Positions 8,491-16,370 of a stretch of 64,000 nucleotides of DNA are shown piece after piece (the stretch's first letter is position 1; the number at the start of each line of letters is the position of its first letter). The stretch spans positions 2,356,001 through 2,420,000 of the forward strand of contig NZ_CP102293.1 in assembly GCF_025152575.1 (NCBI RefSeq), written 5' to 3'. The notes under the pieces are model-generated. The model was not told where the DNA came from. It worked only from the letters and a program-made list of their open reading frames with translations, and did no database searches. This DNA is from Subdoligranulum variabile. Its GTDB lineage: Bacteria; Bacillota; Clostridia; Oscillospirales; Ruminococcaceae. The position numbers and the translations under genes were made by a program.

Positions 8491-9813
8491 TTACTGCACA
8501 GTGGTCTGCAACTGGGGGGCGCCGCCGGCCAGCTCCTCGGCGGTGAGGGGGGACGGTGCCTCGACAGGCTGGTTCAGCCGCTCCCGGGCCACGGCCAGCA
8601 TCAGCTTGATGCGGTTTTCCTGGTTGACGCGGGTGGCGCTGGGGTCATAGTCCACGGGGGTGATGTTGGCTTCAGGGTGCAGGGCGCGGATCTTGTTGAT
8701 CATGCCTTTGCCCACGATGTGGTTGGGCAGGCAGCCGAAGGGCTGGGCACAGACGATGTTGCCGTAGCCGCCCTCCACCAGTTCCAGCATTTCAGCGGTG
8801 AGCAGCCAGCCCTCGCCCATCTTGGCACCCAGGGAGATGATGCCCTCCGGTTTTTTCATCAGTTCCCGGAAGGAGCCCGGCGCATAGAAGCCGTACTTCC
8901 GCATGGCGTCGTAGCTGGCCACGCCGATAGAATCCAGCCAGCCCAGGAAGGCGTCGGCACCGCCGGCGACCAGCTTGTTGCCGCCGTAGAGGTCGATGTC
9001 CAGCCGGGTGTTGGCCACGCAGTATTCCACAAAGCCCATCAGACCGGGCAGGTTGACCTCGCAGTCCTGGCTTTCCAGGAACTTTTCCAGGTCGTTGTTG
9101 CCCAGGGGGGAGTATTTGACGTAGATCTCGCCCACAACACCCACTTTGACCTTGGGGACCCGGGTGACGGGAATGGTGGCATAGTCGGCGGCGATGGCAG
9201 GGAACTGCTTCTTCATGGCCGGGGCCGAGTAGTTGCGGTCGCTGCGGATCCATTCCTGGATGCGGGCGATCCACTTCTCGGTCATGGCGTCGGCGTCGCC
9301 CTTGCGGTTCTCGTAGGGGGCAGTCTGGCTGCGCAGCGCTACCAGCATGTCGCCGTAGAAGATGGCAGCAATGACCTTGCGCAGCAGCGGCAGGGTCAGG
9401 GGCAGGCCGCTGCCTTTCTCCAGGCCCGAGAAGTTCAGCGACGCCACCGGAATGTTGCCGTAGCCGGCTTTGACCAGCGCCTTGCGCAGAAGTTTGATGT
9501 AGTTGGAAGCACGGCAGCCGCCGCCCGTCTGGGTGATGAGCAGGGCCGTGTGATCCAGATCGTACTTGCCGCTGTTCAGCGCGTCCAGAAATTGTCCGAT
9601 GACCAGCAGGGCGGGGTAGCAGGTGTCGTTGTGGACGTATTTCAGGCCCAGCTGGGCCACCTCGCTGCCGCAGTTGCCCAGCACCTCGGTCTGGTAGCCT
9701 TCGCTGGCCAGGGCGGCCTGCATCAGACGGAACTGGGTCACCGCCATGTTGGGGATCAGGATCTTGTGGGTCTTTACCATCTCTTTGGTAAAATTGGGGG
9801 TCATGTATTCCAT
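8491..9813 (-). CDS. 2-hydroxyacyl-CoA dehydratase-related protein (DUF2229/HgdB-like)
   Basis: A 440-residue protein of the dehydratase-component family that partners BadF-type activases. Cysteine-bearing segments suited to an iron-sulfur cluster are visible: LGNCGSEVAQLG, HNDTCYPAL and TQTGGGCRASNY, then a later QPFGCLPNHIVGKG. In many Firmicutes this region is fused to the upstream activase; here it is a separate gene 33 bases downstream of it. The real substrate of these widespread uncharacterised pairs is not known, so hydroxyglutaryl-CoA activity should not be assumed. The first ATG is preferred because AAAGAGG lies 8 bases before it. Oxygen-sensitive chemistry fits an obligate anaerobe. 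Confidence 0.85.
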   Translation of the reverse strand: MEYMTPNFTKEMVKTHKILIPNMAVTQFRLMQAALASEGYQTEVLGNCGSEVAQLGLKYVHNDTCYPALLVIGQFLDALNSGKYDLDHTALLITQTGGGCRASNYIKLLRKALVKAGYGNIPVASLNFSGLEKGSGLPLTLPLLRKVIAAIFYGDMLVALRSQTAPYENRKGDADAMTEKWIARIQEWIRSDRNYSAPAMKKQFPAIAADYATIPVTRVPKVKVGVVGEIYVKYSPLGNNDLEKFLESQDCEVNLPGLMGFVEYCVANTRLDIDLYGGNKLVAGGADAFLGWLDSIGVASYDAMRKYGFYAPGSFRELMKKPEGIISLGAKMGEGWLLTAEMLELVEGGYGNIVCAQPFGCLPNHIVGKGMINKIRALHPEANITPVDYDPSATRVNQENRIKLMLAVARERLNQPVEAPSPLTAEELAGGAPQLQTTVQ

Positions 9814-9846
9814 ATACTTTGCCTCTTTTTCAGGAAAGAAGATGCG

Positions 9847-12783
9847 TCACGCCCGCTCGGCAGCGGCTTCGCGGCGCTCTTCCAGTGCGGCGAACAGGCT
9901 GCGCAACCGGATGTTGACGGCGCCCAGGTTGGTGATCTCGTCGATCTTCAGCTGGGTGTACAGCTTACCGCCGGCCTGCAGGATCTCGCGGGTCTCGTCG
10001 GTGGTGATGGCGTCCAGACCGCAGCCGAAAGAGACCAGCTGCACCAGATCCATGTCGGGCTGGCCGATGCAGTACTTGGCAGCAGCGTACAGACGGCTGT
10101 GATAGGTCCACTGGTTCAGCACCGAGGTGTTGAATTTCTCTTCATGCCAGCTCACCGAATCCTCGGTGACGACGGCCGCGCCCTGCCGGATGATCAGCTG
10201 GTCGATGCCGTGGTTGACCTCGGGGTCCACATGGTAGGGACGGCCTGCCAGCACGATGATATGTTTGCCCTCCTTGCGGGCTTCGGCGATGATGGCCGTG
10301 CCCTTGTCGCGGACCTGCTGCATATGACGGGCGTACTCGTCGTAGGCGGCGTCGATGGCCGCATGGACGGCCTTCTTGTCCAGCCCCGGGAAGGTCTTGG
10401 TGATGGACTGGTAGAACCGTTTGTAGAAATCCTTGCGCCGCTCCAGATTGAAGTAATCGTAGAGCAGCGGGATCTTGGTCAGTTCGGGACAGTTGCCCTC
10501 CAGCACTTCGGGATAGTAGGCCACCACCGGGCAGTTGTAGTGGTTGTCGCCCAGGTGTTCATCCAGGTTGTAGCTCATGCAGGGGTAGAATACGGCGTCC
10601 ACGCCCTGTTCGGCCAGCCAGTGGATGTGACCGTGGCTGAGCTTGGCCGGGAAGCAGGCCGTATCGCTGGGAATGGTAGCCTGTCCGGCCTGGTAGAGTT
10701 TGCGGCTGGAGAAGGGGCTGACCACCACCTGGAAGTCCAGCTTCGTAAACAGGGTATGCCAGAAGGGCAGCAGTTCATACATATTCAGGCAGAGAGGAAT
10801 GCCGATTTTGGCCCGGGGCTGTTCCGGCGCTGGGGCGTTGCGGTAGTCCTCCAGCAGCTTGAGCTTGTAGGCGTAGAGGTTGAGGTCCTCGTTGTTGGCC
10901 TTGCCGGTGACCGGCTTGTCGCAGCGGTTGCCGGAAATGAACCGTTTGCCGTCCGCAAAGACGTTGACGGTGAGCTGGCAATGGTTGCCGCAGCCGTTGC
11001 ACTGTACGGTCTTGACGGTCTGGCTGAAGTTCTCCAGCTCGTCCTGGGTCAGTACGGTGCTGCGGGCGTTCGCTCCGGCATGTTTCAGGCCATGGAGCGC
11101 CGCGCCATAAGCGCCCATCAGACCGGCGATATCGGGGCGGATGACCTCCACGCCCATCTCCTTCTCAAAGGCGCGCAGTACGGCTTCGTTGTAGAAGGTG
11201 CCGCCCTGGACCACGATGTTGCGGCCCAGTTCCTCGGGGCTGGAAGCACGGATGACCTTGTACAGCGCGTTCTTGACCACCGAGATGGAAAGACCGGCGC
11301 TGATGTTCTGGATGGAAGCACCGTCCTTCTGGGCCTGCTTCACCGAGGAGTTCATGAAGACGGTGCAGCGGCTGCCCAGGTCTACGGGCTTGTCGGCGAA
11401 CAGGCCCAGGGCGGCGAACTCCTTGACATCGTAGCCCAGAGCCTGGGCAAAGGTCTGCAGGAAGCTGCCGCAGCCGGAGGAACAGGCCTCGTTGAGGAAG
11501 ATGTTGCTGATGGCACCGTCCTCGATCTTGAAGCACTTCATGTCCTGACCGCCGATGTCGATGATGAAATCCACGTCGGGCATGAAATGCTTGGCAGCGG
11601 TGAAATGGGCCACCGTCTCCACCAGACCGCGGTCACAGTGGAAGGCGTTCTTGATGAGCTCCTCGCCGTAGCCGGTGGTGGTGACGCTGGCGATCTCCAG
11701 CCCCGGATGGTCCTGGTAGAGCTTGAGCAGCGTCTCCCGTACCAGCGGTACCGGGTTGCCCAGGTTGGGGCGGTAGCTCTCAAACAGGATGTTGGCGTTC
11801 TGGTCGATGACCACCAGCTTGATGGTGGTGGAACCGGAATCGATGCCGATGTGCACCGGCCCGCACTGGGCGCTGAAGGGCAGGCAGGGAACGGTGGCTT
11901 TCAGATGCCGCGCATGGAATTCTTCGTATTCCTGCTGGTTGGCGAAGAGCGGCGGCAGGCTCACGTAGGTGGCCGTGGCGCTGTAATCGTCCAGACGGCG
12001 GGCCACCTCGTGCAGGTCGGACTCCTCGTCGGCGTAGAAGGCGGCGCCCAGCGCCACGAAGAGCAGGCTGTTCTCGGGGCAGAGGCCCTTGACGCCCAGC
12101 GTCTTGTCAAAGCTCTGGCGCAGCGTCTTGCTGAAGGTCAGAGGCCCGCCCAGATAGACGATGTTGCCCTGGATGGGACGGCCCTGGGCCAGGCCGGCGA
12201 TGGTCTGGTTGACCACGGCCTGGTAGATGGAGGCGGCGATGTCACCGGCCTGGGCGCCCTGGTTGATCAGCGGCTGGATGTCGCTCTTGGCAAAGACACC
12301 GCAGCGGCTGGCGATGGTGTAGGTGCGGGTGGCGGTCTGGGCGGCAGCGTCCATCTCATCGGCGCCCATCTTCAGAAGGGTGGCCATCTGGTCGATGAAG
12401 GCGCCGGTGCCGCCGGCACAGCTGCCGTTCATACGCACCTCAGTGCCGTTGGTCAGAAAAAGGATCTTGGCATCCTCACCGCCCAGCTCGATGATGCAGT
12501 CGGTGCCGGGCACCAGACGGTTGGCTGCCACACGGGTGGCGAATACTTCCTGCACAAAGGGAACTTTGCAGCTGTCTGCCAGGCCCATGCCGGCAGAACC
12601 GGAAATGGCCAGGTAGGCACGGCCGTCGGGCAGGTATTCGGCGGCCACTTTTTCGAGCAGGGCTTTGCCCTTCTCCAGAATATGGCTGAAATGACGTTCG
12701 TAGGTGGAAAACAGGATCTCACCGGCGTCGTTCAGCACTACACATTTAATGGTCGTGGAACCAATGTCCAAACCAACTCTCAT
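9847..12783 (-). CDS. acyl-CoA dehydratase activase, double BadF/HgdC ATPase
   Basis: A 978-residue protein with two ASKHA-fold ATPase modules. Module 1 starts at the N-terminus (VGLDIGSTTIK) with a cysteine loop GSCAGGTGAF near residue 118. Module 2 starts near residue 307 (HIGIDSGSTTIK) with EACSSGCGSF near 430; these cysteines would hold a 4Fe-4S cluster. A cysteine-rich linker CNGCGNHC follows, then a DUF2229 part from about 660 (IGIPLCLNMYELLPFW). Known for the family: the activase uses ATP to drive a low-potential electron into the dehydratase. ATG at 12783 follows AGGAGG; the frame is open for 27 more codons, which were rejected. It forms an operon with the gene at 8491-9813. Confidence 0.9.
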   Translation of the reverse strand: MRVGLDIGSTTIKCVVLNDAGEILFSTYERHFSHILEKGKALLEKVAAEYLPDGRAYLAISGSAGMGLADSCKVPFVQEVFATRVAANRLVPGTDCIIELGGEDAKILFLTNGTEVRMNGSCAGGTGAFIDQMATLLKMGADEMDAAAQTATRTYTIASRCGVFAKSDIQPLINQGAQAGDIAASIYQAVVNQTIAGLAQGRPIQGNIVYLGGPLTFSKTLRQSFDKTLGVKGLCPENSLLFVALGAAFYADEESDLHEVARRLDDYSATATYVSLPPLFANQQEYEEFHARHLKATVPCLPFSAQCGPVHIGIDSGSTTIKLVVIDQNANILFESYRPNLGNPVPLVRETLLKLYQDHPGLEIASVTTTGYGEELIKNAFHCDRGLVETVAHFTAAKHFMPDVDFIIDIGGQDMKCFKIEDGAISNIFLNEACSSGCGSFLQTFAQALGYDVKEFAALGLFADKPVDLGSRCTVFMNSSVKQAQKDGASIQNISAGLSISVVKNALYKVIRASSPEELGRNIVVQGGTFYNEAVLRAFEKEMGVEVIRPDIAGLMGAYGAALHGLKHAGANARSTVLTQDELENFSQTVKTVQCNGCGNHCQLTVNVFADGKRFISGNRCDKPVTGKANNEDLNLYAYKLKLLEDYRNAPAPEQPRAKIGIPLCLNMYELLPFWHTLFTKLDFQVVVSPFSSRKLYQAGQATIPSDTACFPAKLSHGHIHWLAEQGVDAVFYPCMSYNLDEHLGDNHYNCPVVAYYPEVLEGNCPELTKIPLLYDYFNLERRKDFYKRFYQSITKTFPGLDKKAVHAAIDAAYDEYARHMQQVRDKGTAIIAEARKEGKHIIVLAGRPYHVDPEVNHGIDQLIIRQGAAVVTEDSVSWHEEKFNTSVLNQWTYHSRLYAAAKYCIGQPDMDLVQLVSFGCGLDAITTDETREILQAGGKLYTQLKIDEITNLGAVNIRLRSLFAALEERREAAAERA

Positions 12784-12898
12784 AGGGATGTAACCTCCTG
12801 CGGAAAAACGGGAAATTGCGGGATCGGTATCGTTCCAACGCACTTTTTTGCGTGTGGGAGTCACAAACAGCCTACTCCTACCGATACCATATCATCTT

Positions 12899-12927
12899 AT
12901 TCTACCTTTTTTTAGCTGGTTTGGCAA
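12899..12927 (-). promoter_or_regulatory. sigma-A promoter of the activase operon
   Basis: On the minus strand TTGCCA (12927-12922), a 17-base spacer and TAGAAT (12904-12899). The leader to the start codon is about 110 bases and contains a small acgca/tgcgt hairpin around a T-run. Confidence 0.7.
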
Positions 12928-12959
12928 GCCTGCGGGGCGGAAAATGTCCCTTTGGGCCG

Positions 12960-13006
12960 AAAAAACGCCAAAGCGGCACAGGCTTTCGCCGGTGCCGCTC
13001 TGGTGT
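12960..13006 (-). terminator. orphan intrinsic terminator facing left
   Basis: Arms 12965-12979 and 12992-13006 form about 14 pairs with one mismatch and one G-U, and an inner ggc/gcc helix. On the minus strand the stem is followed by TTTTTT; on the plus strand no T-run follows. It lies upstream of the activase promoter, so it must end some other leftward transcript, for which no protein gene is visible. See findings for a candidate RNA. Confidence 0.7.
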
Positions 13007-13095
13007 CAAAAGAAAAGAGGAGTATGGATGAAAAAACTTGGGGTCCCTGCCTCGGGTCGGGTCCCTGCTCCCTTCCTGAGGACACTTACAGTATA
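12960..13095 (-). ncRNA. candidate small RNA (uncertain)
   Basis: The 12784-13298 gap has no convincing gene. On the minus strand a TATACT box (13095-13090) would start a transcript near 13083 that ends at the 12960-13006 terminator, about 124 bases. It contains two copies of gcagggaccc (plus-strand gggtccctgc at 13041 and 13059). No good -35 box is seen at standard spacing, and I do not recognise the RNA as 6S, SRP or a riboswitch. Support rests mainly on the terminator that otherwise has no owner. Confidence 0.3.
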
Positions 13096-13207
13096 TCGGT
13101 TGTTTGTGACAAAGAGGTGAAAGAAGTTTCAAGAAATTGCAAAAGAAATCGAAACAAATTTTAAAAATCCCTGTCGTAAAAAGCAGGAGAAAATCTGCGA
13201 TACCTGA

Positions 13208-13235
13208 TGCAAAACGGTGCGGCATATGGTATCAT
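13208..13235 (+). promoter_or_regulatory. possible extended -10 promoter of queH
   Basis: TGGTATCAT (13227-13235) is a TGnTATnAT-type extended -10 box; the -35 region (around atgcaa/tgcaaa at 13207-13213) is poor. It lies 64 bases before the queH start. Confidence 0.4.
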
Positions 13236-13298
13236 GGAAAAGAGACATCGCAGACTTCCCTCGGGTGGCCTGCTTACCACAAAAAGGAAACAGAAACT

Positions 13299-13916
13299 AT
13301 GCCGAATCGAATCAATTACCAACTGGAGATGGAGAAGGTCTTCCGGCAGCTGGAGGCAGAGGGCATCCGCCCGAAGCTCCTGCTGCACGCCTGCTGCGCC
13401 CCCTGTTCCAGCGCCACACTGGAGCGGCTGGCCGATCATTTTGACCTGACCATTCTTTATTATAATCCCAATATCTATCCTCCGGCGGAATACCATCGCC
13501 GTGAAGCAGAACTGGAACGGTTTGTGGAGCAGGCCGGGTACCGCTTCCCGGTGGTGGAGCTGCCCTACGAACCCCAGGAGTTTTACGATGCCGTAAAGGG
13601 GCTGGAACAGGAACCGGAAAAAGGGGAGCGCTGCACGGCATGCTACCGGCTGCGGCTGGAACAGGCGGCACGGTACGCCGCCGAAAACGGGTTTGACTGG
13701 TTCTGCACCACCCTGTCCATCTCTCCCATGAAGGACCCGGTGCGCATCAACGCGCTGGGAAACGAGCTGGGGGCACGGTACGGCGTGCGGTTCCTGCCCA
13801 GCGAGTTCCGCAAAAAGGACGGCTACAAGCGCAGCCTGCAGCTCAGCGCGGAATACGGGCTCTACCGGCAGGACTACTGCGGCTGCGTATTCAGCAAACA
13901 GGAACGGGGCGTCTGA
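13299..13916 (+). CDS. queH: epoxyqueuosine reductase QueH
   Basis: A 205-residue non-cobalamin epoxyqueuosine reductase (former DUF208), which performs the last step of queuosine synthesis in tRNA anticodons with GUN sequence. Metal and cluster ligands are visible as HACCAPCSS near residue 30, CTACYRLRLE in the middle and YCGCVFS at the C-terminus, the full QueH cysteine set. Length fits the family. The frame is open upstream for 54 codons, but ATG at 13299 (AAAAAGGAAA before it) gives the family start. A queuosine-precursor transporter gene, queT, lies at 35157-35759, consistent with salvage of precursor from the gut. Confidence 0.93.
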   Translation: MPNRINYQLEMEKVFRQLEAEGIRPKLLLHACCAPCSSATLERLADHFDLTILYYNPNIYPPAEYHRREAELERFVEQAGYRFPVVELPYEPQEFYDAVKGLEQEPEKGERCTACYRLRLEQAARYAAENGFDWFCTTLSISPMKDPVRINALGNELGARYGVRFLPSEFRKKDGYKRSLQLSAEYGLYRQDYCGCVFSKQERGV

Positions 13917-13952
13917 CCCTTCCGGAAAAATCATAGAGGAAAAGGAAATACT

Positions 13953-14948
13953 ATGGAAAAACACATCCTTGTGGCGCTGCCCCTGACGGAAGCGCAGCGC
14001 GAGACCATCCGGCAGGCGGCGCCCCGGTTTGCCTACCGCTTCACCACCCAGGAGACCGTGACGCGGGAGGAGATCCTCTGGGCGGATGCCATTCTGGGCA
14101 ACGTGCCGGTGGATCTGATCCGGCAGAATGACCATCTTGCCTGGTTCCAGTCCAACTTTGCGGGGCCGGACCCCTATCTGGAACCCGGTGTGCTGCCCGC
14201 CGACTGCCTTGTGACCAACGCCACCGGCGCCTACGGGCTGGCCATCAGCGAGTGGATGCTGGGCATGTGGCTGGCCCTGGCCAAGGATCTGGTGCTCTAC
14301 CGCGACCGGCAGCACCGCCACGAGTGGAATGCCATCGAGCGTCCGGTGCGTTCCATCGCCGGGGCGCGGGTGCTCTGCGTCGGGATGGGGGACATCGGTG
14401 CCAGCTTTGCCCGGCGGGCCCATCTGCTGGGCGCCGAGGTGGTGGGGGTGCGCCGCCATGCGGGAGAATGCCCCGACTATTGCCTGCGGGTGGTGGACAC
14501 CGCCCACCTGGACGAGGAGCTGCCCGCGGCCGACCTGGTGGCGCTGAGCCTGCCCGGCACACCCCAGACGTACCGGATGTTTGATGCCGCCCGGCTGGCC
14601 CGCTGCAAACAGGGGGCGATCCTGCTCAATGTGGGGCGGGGCAGCACCGTGGACTGCGATGCGCTGGCGGCCGCCGTGCAGAGCGGAGCGCTCTATGGGG
14701 CGGCCATCGACGTGACCGACCCCGAGCCGCTGCCGCCCGACCATCCTCTGTGGGGGCTGGACACCGTGCTCATCACGCCCCATATCTCGGGGCGATTCAG
14801 CCTGCCCCGCACCCTGGAAAACATCGTGGGGATCTTCGCACACAATCTGCAGCGGTTCGCTGCCGGCCAGACGCTGGATAACCAGATGAGCCGCACCACC
14901 CGCTATGTCAGCGAGGACACCCCCGGCCGCCGCCTGACCTGCGAATAA
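13953..14948 (+). CDS. D-2-hydroxyacid dehydrogenase, NAD(P)-dependent
   Basis: A 331-residue member of the D-isomer-specific 2-hydroxyacid dehydrogenase family, reducing a 2-oxoacid to a D-2-hydroxyacid in the cytoplasm. The Rossmann motif is VGMGDIGASFA near residue 147. The catalytic triad is recognisable as Arg in NVGRGSTVD (about 227), Glu in DPEPLPPDHPLW (about 258) and His in TPHISG (about 276). The exact substrate cannot be read from the sequence. It lies 36 bases after queH and 12 bases before the CmpB-type gene, so it may be co-transcribed with both, though no functional link is evident. GAGGAAAAGG serves as ribosome site. Confidence 0.9.
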   Translation: MEKHILVALPLTEAQRETIRQAAPRFAYRFTTQETVTREEILWADAILGNVPVDLIRQNDHLAWFQSNFAGPDPYLEPGVLPADCLVTNATGAYGLAISEWMLGMWLALAKDLVLYRDRQHRHEWNAIERPVRSIAGARVLCVGMGDIGASFARRAHLLGAEVVGVRRHAGECPDYCLRVVDTAHLDEELPAADLVALSLPGTPQTYRMFDAARLARCKQGAILLNVGRGSTVDCDALAAAVQSGALYGAAIDVTDPEPLPPDHPLWGLDTVLITPHISGRFSLPRTLENIVGIFAHNLQRFAAGQTLDNQMSRTTRYVSEDTPGRRLTCE

Positions 14949-14960
14949 GAGGAGCTTTGT

Positions 14961-16256
14961 ATGGGTTTCTATCAGTTTGTCTATCTGTTTTTTGCCTACT
15001 CCTTCTTGGGATGGCTGGGCGAGGTCGTCACCACCGCCGTGCGCAAGCGCCGGTATCAGGACCGCGGCGTCCTCAACGGGCCGCTGTGTATTCTGTATGG
15101 TGTGGGCGGGCTGACCGTCAGCTTTGCCCTCGGAGAACTGCAGCAGAGCTGGGTTTTCCTGTTTGGCCTCAGTGCCATCTATGCCACCGTGCTGGAATGG
15201 GTGGCCGGTCACCTGCTGGAGCGGGTCAGCGGCACCCGGTGGTGGGACTACAGCGATGAATGGTTCAACCTGGACGGCTACATCTGCCTGGGCGCCTCCT
15301 TCCTGTGGGGTGCGCTGAGCGTCATCACCATCAAATGGGGCAACCCGCTGCTGCTGGCGCTCTTCGGGCTGATCCCCGTCACCGTGCGTACGGTGGCCAT
15401 TTGGGTGCTGCTGGTGGTCTTCGCCATCGACGCCGTGGGCACCGTGCTGACCATGCTGGGCCTGCGCTATCGCTGGCCCCCGGCGGAAGCGGTGGAAAAC
15501 CGTCTGGCAAACCTGACGCTGCGCGCCGGCATGTGGATCCTCGGCAGCGTGGAAAACCGTATGGCCAAGGCTCATCCCGCCCTGACCTTTGAACATCATA
15601 AAAAGGCGAAAACCACGGTGTTCGCCGCCGGCTGCAGCCCGTACAAGATCGTGCTGCTGTTTTTCATCGGCGCCTTCCTCGGCGATGTCATCGAGACCAT
15701 CTTCTGCCGCATCACTGCAGGCTACTGGATGAGCCGTTCCAGCGTGGTGTGGGGGCCCTTCTCCATCGTGTGGGGGCTGGCCATCGCGCTGGTCACGCTG
15801 CTGCTCTACCGGTATAAGGACAAATCCGCCAGCTGGCTCTTTGTGGCCGGTACACTGCTGGGCGGCGCCTATGAATACCTGTGCAGCGTCTTCACCGAGG
15901 TGGTCTTCGGGGCGGTGTTCTGGGACTACAGCCAGATCCCCTTCAACCTGGGAGGCCGCATCAATTTGCTCTACTGCTTCTTCTGGGGCTTTGCGGCGGT
16001 GGCCTGGTTCAAGGTACTTTACCCGCCCATCTCGGACCTGATCGAGCGGCTTCCCCGCCGGGCCGGTACGGTGCTGACCTGGGCGCTGTGCCTGTTCATG
16101 GTGGCGGATATCGCCGTCAGTTCGCTGGCCCTCATGCGCTACAACGCCCGTATCGAAGGAGTGCCGGCCCAGAACAGTCTGCAGGTCTACCTGGACGAAC
16201 ACTACGATGACGCCCGTATGCAGGCAGTCTATCCCAAGGCAGTGCACACCGGCTGA
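14961..16256 (+). CDS. duplicated CmpB-type membrane protein (putative ABC transporter permease family)
   Basis: A 431-residue polytopic protein containing two copies of the ABC_trans_CmpB unit. Copy 1 covers about residues 1-165 (FFAYSFLGWLGEVV, RGVLNGPLCILYG, WDYSDEWFNLDGYI). Copy 2 covers about 225-375 (FFIGAFLGDVIETIF, SSVVWGPFSIVWG, WDYSQIPFNLGGRI). The paired motifs GPxxIxYG/W and WDYSxxxFNLxG show an internal duplication. The family is common in clostridia and was named as a putative ABC permease, but no ATPase is adjacent and transport has not been shown by context. GAGGAGC precedes the ATG. Confidence 0.85.
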   Translation: MGFYQFVYLFFAYSFLGWLGEVVTTAVRKRRYQDRGVLNGPLCILYGVGGLTVSFALGELQQSWVFLFGLSAIYATVLEWVAGHLLERVSGTRWWDYSDEWFNLDGYICLGASFLWGALSVITIKWGNPLLLALFGLIPVTVRTVAIWVLLVVFAIDAVGTVLTMLGLRYRWPPAEAVENRLANLTLRAGMWILGSVENRMAKAHPALTFEHHKKAKTTVFAAGCSPYKIVLLFFIGAFLGDVIETIFCRITAGYWMSRSSVVWGPFSIVWGLAIALVTLLLYRYKDKSASWLFVAGTLLGGAYEYLCSVFTEVVFGAVFWDYSQIPFNLGGRINLLYCFFWGFAAVAWFKVLYPPISDLIERLPRRAGTVLTWALCLFMVADIAVSSLALMRYNARIEGVPAQNSLQVYLDEHYDDARMQAVYPKAVHTG

Positions 16257-16274
16257 GGACGCAGCAGAATTATT

Positions 16275-16303
16275 TTGTATCTTTCCGCCCAATGTGCTAT
16301 AAT
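16275..16303 (+). promoter_or_regulatory. strong sigma-A promoter of the BMP-gpsA operon
   Basis: TTGTAT (16275-16280), 17-base spacer and TATAAT (16298-16303) with an extended TGC in front. The leader to the next start is about 60 bases. Confidence 0.85.
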
Positions 16304-16370
16304 CATTTTGTACGAAGATAAAGATAGAATTTTGTGAAATGTGACACAGGAATCGGAGGAGGATTCTGCC

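Noticed and set aside
8461..12915. A 1484-codon open frame on the plus strand, opposite the dehydratase/activase genes
   Set aside because: It is the antisense of two well-supported minus-strand genes. Its composition (His/Gln/Val/Gly/Asp-rich) is what the complement of high-GC coding DNA gives, and it shows no domain.
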